A stretch of 8,067 nucleotides of DNA from Gammaproteobacteria bacterium (GTDB lineage Bacteria; Pseudomonadota; Gammaproteobacteria; GCF-002020875): the NCBI GenBank assembly GCA_018671205.1, contig JABHIC010000421.1, positions 1-8,067 on the forward strand, written 5' to 3'. Below are positions 4,796 through 8,067 of this stretch, one piece after another. The first letter of the stretch is position 1. Each line of letters begins with the position of its first letter. The position numbers were made by a program, and so were the translations under genes. The notes beneath the pieces are model-generated. The model saw only the letters and a list, made by a program, of their open reading frames with translations, made no database searches and was not told the DNA's origin.

Positions 4796-6339
4796 TGGAC
4801 GCCATTGATCTGACCCTGTTTTCGAGTAGAATTTCGGCGATCTGTGATGAGATGGGTGCGGTATTACAGCGCTCTGCATTCTCTCCCAATATACGTGACC
4901 GGCTGGATTACTCCTGTGCTATTTTTGACCGGGACGGGGCGCTCAGTGCACAGGCAGCACATATTCCGGTCCATTTGGGCAGTATGGCTTTTGCAATGCA
5001 GGATATTGTGAGCCGAATGAGTTGGGAGGAGGGGGATCTGGTGATTCTCAATGATCCCTACCTGGGAGGAACACACCTTCCCGATATCACCATGATCTCC
5101 CCCTTGTTGGTTGGCGGTGAACGGGTGGGATTCGTGGTTAATCGTGCCCACCATGCCGATATTGGGGCAGATACCCCGGGCTCTATGCCGGTCTCAACCA
5201 CGCTGCAGCAGGAGGGGCTGGTGATTGCTCCTGACTATCTGCTGCGGAATGGGGTGGTTCAGCAGCCGCTGTATGACAATATTTTGGCGGTACTGCGTAA
5301 TCCACAGCTCTCTAAAGGAGATTTTGAGGCACAAATCAGTGCTAATCGGGTGGGGTTGAGGCGTCTGCAGGCGTGGGTTGGAGAGCTTGGAGTTGCGGGG
5401 TATCGGGAGGGGTTGCTGGCACTCAACGACTACGCAGAACAGCTCGCAGCAGAGACGCTGGAGGCCATTCCGGATGGGTGCTACCAATTTGAGGATGTGA
5501 TGGATGATGATGGTCAACAGAACTTCAGTTTACCGCTTCGGGTCGCTATTGAGGTCCGCCGAGGAGAGGTCAAGGTTGATTTCAGTGGCACTGCCGCGCA
5601 GACTGCAGGAAACATCAATGCCCCCCTTTCGGTAGCAGCTGCGGCGGTCTATTATCTGTTTCGTGCCCTGATGCCTCCCCAGACCCCAGCCGCAGCAGGC
5701 AGTTTTCGTGCGATCTCAATCAATGCCCCGCAAGGGACGCTATTGAATGCGCTTTATCCCGCTGCGGTGGCGGCTGGAAATGTAGAGACCAGCAGCCGGA
5801 TTGTGGATGTGGTGATGGGGGCGCTCGCTCAGGCAATTCCGGAACGGATGGCCGCAGCCAGTCAGGGGACAATGAATAATCTGGCCATGGGGGGTGAGGT
5901 TGCAGGGAGAGACTGGGACTACTACGAGACCATCGGTGGAGGGATGGGAGCCGGCTCTCAGCAGCCGGGACTGTCTGCGGTTCAAACCCACATGACCAAC
6001 ACCCTGAACACACCGATTGAGGTGCTGGAGATGAGTGCACCTCTGCGGGTGACGAAATATGGCATCCGTCTTGCTTCAGGGGGTAGGGGTGACCACCGTG
6101 GCGGGGATGGGATTGTTCGTGGATTCCGTTTTCTGGCAGAAAGTACGGTCACTCTGTTAACAGAACGCAGAAGGGTTGCCCCCTGGGGAGCGGCTGGTGG
6201 TGAGGCGGGCAGTGTAGGAGTTAATGAGCTGGATGGTGAACGCCTTGTTGCGAAGTGTACCGTTAAGGTAAAGCCAGGAGAGGAGCTGACGATATCTACC
6301 CCAGGTGGGGGTGGTTTTGGGAAGGAGGTAAATCCCTGA
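4795..6339 (+). CDS. hyuB: Hydantoinase B/oxoprolinase-family protein
   Basis: This 514-residue protein is full length for the HyuB family (N-methylhydantoinase B, the C-terminal half of 5-oxoprolinase, acetone carboxylase-type subunits). Diagnostic blocks are NIRDRLDYSCAIFD (32-45), AHIPVHLGSM (55-64), NDPYLGGTHLPDI (86-98), RAHHADIG (117-124) with PGSMP after it, and the glycine-rich TPGGGGFG tail (502-509). HyuB proteins normally work with an ATP-binding HyuA subunit to open hydantoin or oxoproline-like rings. No HyuA is adjacent: a metallo-hydrolase lies upstream and a cyclic-nucleotide-binding gene downstream. The substrate is therefore unknown and the partner must be encoded elsewhere or be absent. 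The ATG at 4795 overlaps the right TTAAA copy of the inserted element, and AGAGGA from that element lies 11 bases upstream. Conserved motifs are intact, so nothing suggests decay after the insertion. Family assignment is firm, the reaction is not. Confidence 0.92.
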   Translation: MDAIDLTLFSSRISAICDEMGAVLQRSAFSPNIRDRLDYSCAIFDRDGALSAQAAHIPVHLGSMAFAMQDIVSRMSWEEGDLVILNDPYLGGTHLPDITMISPLLVGGERVGFVVNRAHHADIGADTPGSMPVSTTLQQEGLVIAPDYLLRNGVVQQPLYDNILAVLRNPQLSKGDFEAQISANRVGLRRLQAWVGELGVAGYREGLLALNDYAEQLAAETLEAIPDGCYQFEDVMDDDGQQNFSLPLRVAIEVRRGEVKVDFSGTAAQTAGNINAPLSVAAAAVYYLFRALMPPQTPAAAGSFRAISINAPQGTLLNALYPAAVAAGNVETSSRIVDVVMGALAQAIPERMAAASQGTMNNLAMGGEVAGRDWDYYETIGGGMGAGSQQPGLSAVQTHMTNTLNTPIEVLEMSAPLRVTKYGIRLASGGRGDHRGGDGIVRGFRFLAESTVTLLTERRRVAPWGAAGGEAGSVGVNELDGERLVAKCTVKVKPGEELTISTPGGGGFGKEVNP

Positions 6340-6400
6340 GCAGTTATGTATCCTTTTAGTTTATAGCGTAAATTCTGGAATCAATAGAGAGAGAAGCACA

Positions 6401-6754
6401 ATGGCTGCAGTGATAAAGAAATATTCGGTGAACCAAGAGGTCTTCCGGCAGGGAATGCGGGGAGAGTGGGCCGGAGTAATCAGAGAGGGTTCTGTTGAGG
6501 TCTATATTGAGCAGAAAAGTGGGGATCGGTTGGTCCTGGCGACTCTGACAAAAGGTGAGGTATTCGGGGAGTTGGCTATTCTCTCATCAGATGATCGGCG
6601 CAGCGCCTCGATCCGGGCGGTTGAGTATACCGAGGTCATGCAGGTCGCCAGAAAAGATATCAATATTATGCTGGCCAAGAGCTCTCCTATTCTGCGAGCC
6701 ATTGTGTTGAGTCTGATTAAGAGAATGCAGCGGATGTTGCAGCAGAAAGTGTAG
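6401..6754 (+). CDS. Single-domain cyclic-nucleotide-binding protein
   Basis: This 117-residue protein is one CRP-like cNMP-binding beta roll with a short C-terminal helix and nothing else: no helix-turn-helix, kinase or channel part. Residues 30-36 (GSVEVYI) form a typical roll strand. The phosphate-binding cassette is at 55-69: FGELAILSS followed by Arg66-Arg67-Ser68-Ala69. The FGEL plus RSA arrangement matches the residues that hold the cyclic phosphate in CRP, and the following SIRAVEYTEVMQV also parallels CRP, so true ligand binding is plausible. The C-terminal stretch (SLIKRMQRMLQQKV) could be a dimer helix. A purine-rich GAGAGAGAAG ends five bases before the ATG. It starts 61 bases after hyuB, and its stop is 142 bases before the stator genes on the same strand. 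Its output is unknown; it may act by binding a partner protein. Confidence 0.85.
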   Translation: MAAVIKKYSVNQEVFRQGMRGEWAGVIREGSVEVYIEQKSGDRLVLATLTKGEVFGELAILSSDDRRSASIRAVEYTEVMQVARKDINIMLAKSSPILRAIVLSLIKRMQRMLQQKV

Positions 6755-6896
6755 CTGGGGCACGGTTTTTTAGTCGCACTGTCTGATCTCCTGTTGGCAT
6801 ATTTTATGCAGTCGAAGTGCTAGTAGAGTACCGTTGGGTAGAAGCGTCAAATAATGGCTCGATGGTAAAATTATATATTTTTAGAGGGTTTAACTC
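6755..6896. other. 142-base spacer before the stator genes
   Basis: There is no gene here. It contains a T6 run at 6767-6772 without a stem that would make a terminator. It also has a short dyad GCATA-TTT-TATGC (6797-6809) nested between GCACT and AGTGC, and an AT-rich stretch with TATATT at 6874-6879 that could be a -10 box but has no matching -35. AGAGGG at 6883-6888 is the ribosome-binding site of the next gene. I see no clear sigma28 or sigma54 flagellar promoter. Confidence 0.4.
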
Positions 6897-7679
6897 ATGT
6901 CGATCGGGACTATAGTCGGTATTCTGGTAGGATTTGGGCTCTTTTTATGGGCCATCTTTGCAAATACGGATAATCCGGCCATTTTCCTCAGTCTATCGAG
7001 TCTGGCAATGGTGGGCGGGGGCGCGATCGCGGGCTCCTATATGTCTTATCAGCCACTTTATGTGAATCGGGCCTTCAAGGCGCTGATCACTCAGTTTCAG
7101 CCCTCAACCGTCACCTTTTTTACCTTGCTGGCGGATGTGGAGCGGATGATTGGATGGGCTAAAACCGTTCAGACCCAAGGAGTTGTGGCACTGGAGCAGG
7201 AGATGGGGAGTGATACCACAGACTCCTTTCTCGCGGTTGGTGGTAAGTTTGTTCTCTCCAACTATAAAGGGGATGAGCTTCGGGAGTTGCTAGAGACCGC
7301 CAATGCCTCCTCCTTTCAGCGAAATACCCTGCAGGTGGGGGTGTTGAAGAAGATGGCGACGCTCTCCCCAGCCTATGGAATGATTGGAACCCTGGTTGGT
7401 CTGGTGATTATGTTGGGCAATATGGGGGGGGACCCCGCAGCACTGGGTGCCGGTATGGCGGTTGCGATGTTGACCACCCTCTATGGGGTGGTTTTTGCGC
7501 AGATGGTGTTTCTGCCTGCGGCTGAGAAATTACAGCAGAAAGAGGAGATGGTTCGTTTCAGGAATACCTTGTTGGTTGAGGGATTTATGATGCTGGCAGA
7601 TCAGCGTCCCGGACGAGAGATCCAGGATCGGCTGAACAGTTATCTGGCACCTGCGGCCTGGTTTGATGTGGCTGAGTAA
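6897..7679 (+). CDS. pomA: Flagellar motor stator protein, PomA/MotA family
   Basis: This 260-residue inner-membrane protein forms the outer ring of the flagellar stator channel; with its B partner it couples ion flow to rotor torque. Four hydrophobic segments are visible at about 4-22, 29-48, 158-176 and 185-206, with a long cytoplasmic loop between the second and third. The signature SPAYGMIGTLVGLVIMLGNM (157-176), with its conserved Pro158, and MAVAMLTTLYGVVFAQMVFLP (187-207) are much closer to PomA than to E. coli MotA, and the length also fits PomA. GVVALEQE (95-102) carries the loop acid counterpart. This suggests a sodium-driven stator, but ion choice cannot be proved from sequence. 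AGAGGG lies eight bases before the ATG, so the start is secure. It is followed after 49 bases by its partner gene, as is standard for stator operons. Confidence 0.94.
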   Translation: MSIGTIVGILVGFGLFLWAIFANTDNPAIFLSLSSLAMVGGGAIAGSYMSYQPLYVNRAFKALITQFQPSTVTFFTLLADVERMIGWAKTVQTQGVVALEQEMGSDTTDSFLAVGGKFVLSNYKGDELRELLETANASSFQRNTLQVGVLKKMATLSPAYGMIGTLVGLVIMLGNMGGDPAALGAGMAVAMLTTLYGVVFAQMVFLPAAEKLQQKEEMVRFRNTLLVEGFMMLADQRPGREIQDRLNSYLAPAAWFDVAE

Positions 7680-7694
7680 CGGATCCGGACCAGA

Positions 7695-7720
7695 ATTGAG
7701 TATGATTGAGTCGAGATTGG
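7695..7720 (+). repeat. Degenerate short direct repeats before the second stator gene
   Basis: ATTGAGT occurs at 7695-7701 and 7705-7711, followed by ATTGG at 7716-7720, giving a 10-11-base period in the spacer between the two stator genes. The repeats are short and may be chance. They occupy the place where a Shine-Dalgarno sequence would be expected. Confidence 0.35.
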
Positions 7721-7728
7721 ACTGAGAA

Positions 7729-8067
7729 ATGGCAAAAAATAGATGTCCAGCGCCGGAGGAGTGTGAAGAGTGCGATGAGCTCATGGCAACCTTCGCCGAT
7801 TTGATGTCACTATTGATGGCATTCTTCGTACTGTTGTTGTCAATGGCAAACTTTGATCCAGCAAAATATGGTGAGGTCGCTGAGGGGATGAAGGAGTCTT
7901 TTGCCCGTATTGTGACAACGGCAATTCAGGAACCTCTCACTGGCCCGACGAAGCAGGAGAAAGAGGCGGAGCAGTCGAAGAAGAAGGATGCGACGGGAAA
8001 AGCGATGGATGCGGTGGGGGAGATGATCTCCGAGCGCGGTGTGGAAGAGTTTGTCAAAATGACAAAG
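7729..8067 (+). CDS. pomB: Flagellar motor stator protein, PomB/MotB family, N-terminal part (runs off right edge)
   Basis: 113 codons are visible and the frame continues past the window. The single transmembrane segment (about 20-40) contains ATFADLMSLLMAFFVLLLS. Asp24 within it is the essential ion-carrying aspartate and sits at exactly the PomB position. After it, NFDPAKYGEVAEGMKESF resembles the plug region, and a Lys/Glu-rich periplasmic linker begins near residue 70. The peptidoglycan-binding OmpA-like domain should lie beyond the edge. The cytoplasmic N-terminus is unusual: Cys6, Cys12 and Cys15 within CPAPEECEEC, with a strongly acidic stretch directly before the membrane. ATG at 7729 is fixed by an in-frame TGA two codons upstream (7723-7725); the preceding sequence has only a weak Shine-Dalgarno match, so translation may depend on the upstream stator gene. 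Confidence 0.92.
   Translation, partial: MAKNRCPAPEECEECDELMATFADLMSLLMAFFVLLLSMANFDPAKYGEVAEGMKESFARIVTTAIQEPLTGPTKQEKEAEQSKKKDATGKAMDAVGEMISERGVEEFVKMTK

Noticed and set aside
5194..6040. Several minus-strand open frames inside hyuB
   Set aside because: They are low-complexity Pro/Ser/His-rich translations antisense to a conserved gene and show no start signals or motifs.
6757..6775. GGGGCACGG followed by a T run, resembling a sigma54 promoter before the stator genes
   Set aside because: The -12 TTGC element is missing at the required distance, and the site is over 120 bases from the ATG.
6740..6775. T6 run after the cyclic-nucleotide-binding gene as a rho-independent terminator
   Set aside because: No GC-rich stem of useful length precedes the T run; only a 4-bp CAGC/GCTG pairing can be found.
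7530..7784. Minus-strand open frame across the end of the pomA-like gene
   Set aside because: It lies antisense to strongly conserved stator sequence with clear motifs; no family resemblance of its own.

Overview
The window looks like chromosome of a gammaproteobacterium. It carries a classical two-domain ArgA (kinase-like fold plus GNAT), RNase T (a family essentially confined to Gammaproteobacteria) and a CGFS monothiol glutaredoxin. It also carries a PomA/PomB-type flagellar stator pair, so the cell is probably motile. Species cannot be named from sequence alone. There are no rRNA or tRNA genes and no CRISPR arrays. All but one of the features are ordinary housekeeping or accessory genes; the exception is a small transposon-like element.

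Layout. 1-526 (minus): start of a CPA1-type cation/proton antiporter that leaves the window on the left. 573-1265 (minus): a FecR-domain lipoprotein in the same direction. 1266-1413: divergent spacer with a plausible grxD promoter and a perfect 7-bp inverted repeat. 1414-1740 (plus): grxD. 1718-3789 (minus): argA then rnt, joined by a TAATG stop/start overlap, with rnt overlapping grxD tail to tail. 3845-4531 (plus): a metallo-beta-lactamase-fold hydrolase of the glyoxalase II/ETHE1 group. 4533-4790: a 258-bp non-autonomous element. 4795-6339 (plus): hyuB (hydantoinase B/oxoprolinase family). 6401-6754 (plus): a lone cyclic-nucleotide-binding domain. 6897-7679 and 7729-8067 (plus): pomA-like and pomB-like stator genes, the second cut by the right edge.

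The most notable observation is the 258-bp element. It has imperfect terminal inverted repeats (16 of 20 positions) beginning CCTAGA and is flanked by a 5-bp TTAAA duplication. Both properties fit IS1380-family (ISEcp1-like) ends. Removing the element and one TTAAA copy rebuilds a stop codon followed immediately by a start codon (TGT TAA ATG GAC). The element therefore landed exactly at the junction of two formerly abutting genes, and the duplication left both the upstream stop and the downstream start intact. Its right terminal repeat now supplies the Shine-Dalgarno-like sequence of hyuB.

Some genes share a chemical theme of glutathione or glutamate: glutaredoxin, a glyoxalase II-like hydrolase, an oxoprolinase-family subunit and N-acetylglutamate synthase. 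Only the hydrolase-hyuB pair has structural evidence of having been co-transcribed, so the wider theme is speculation. No HyuA partner is present beside hyuB.
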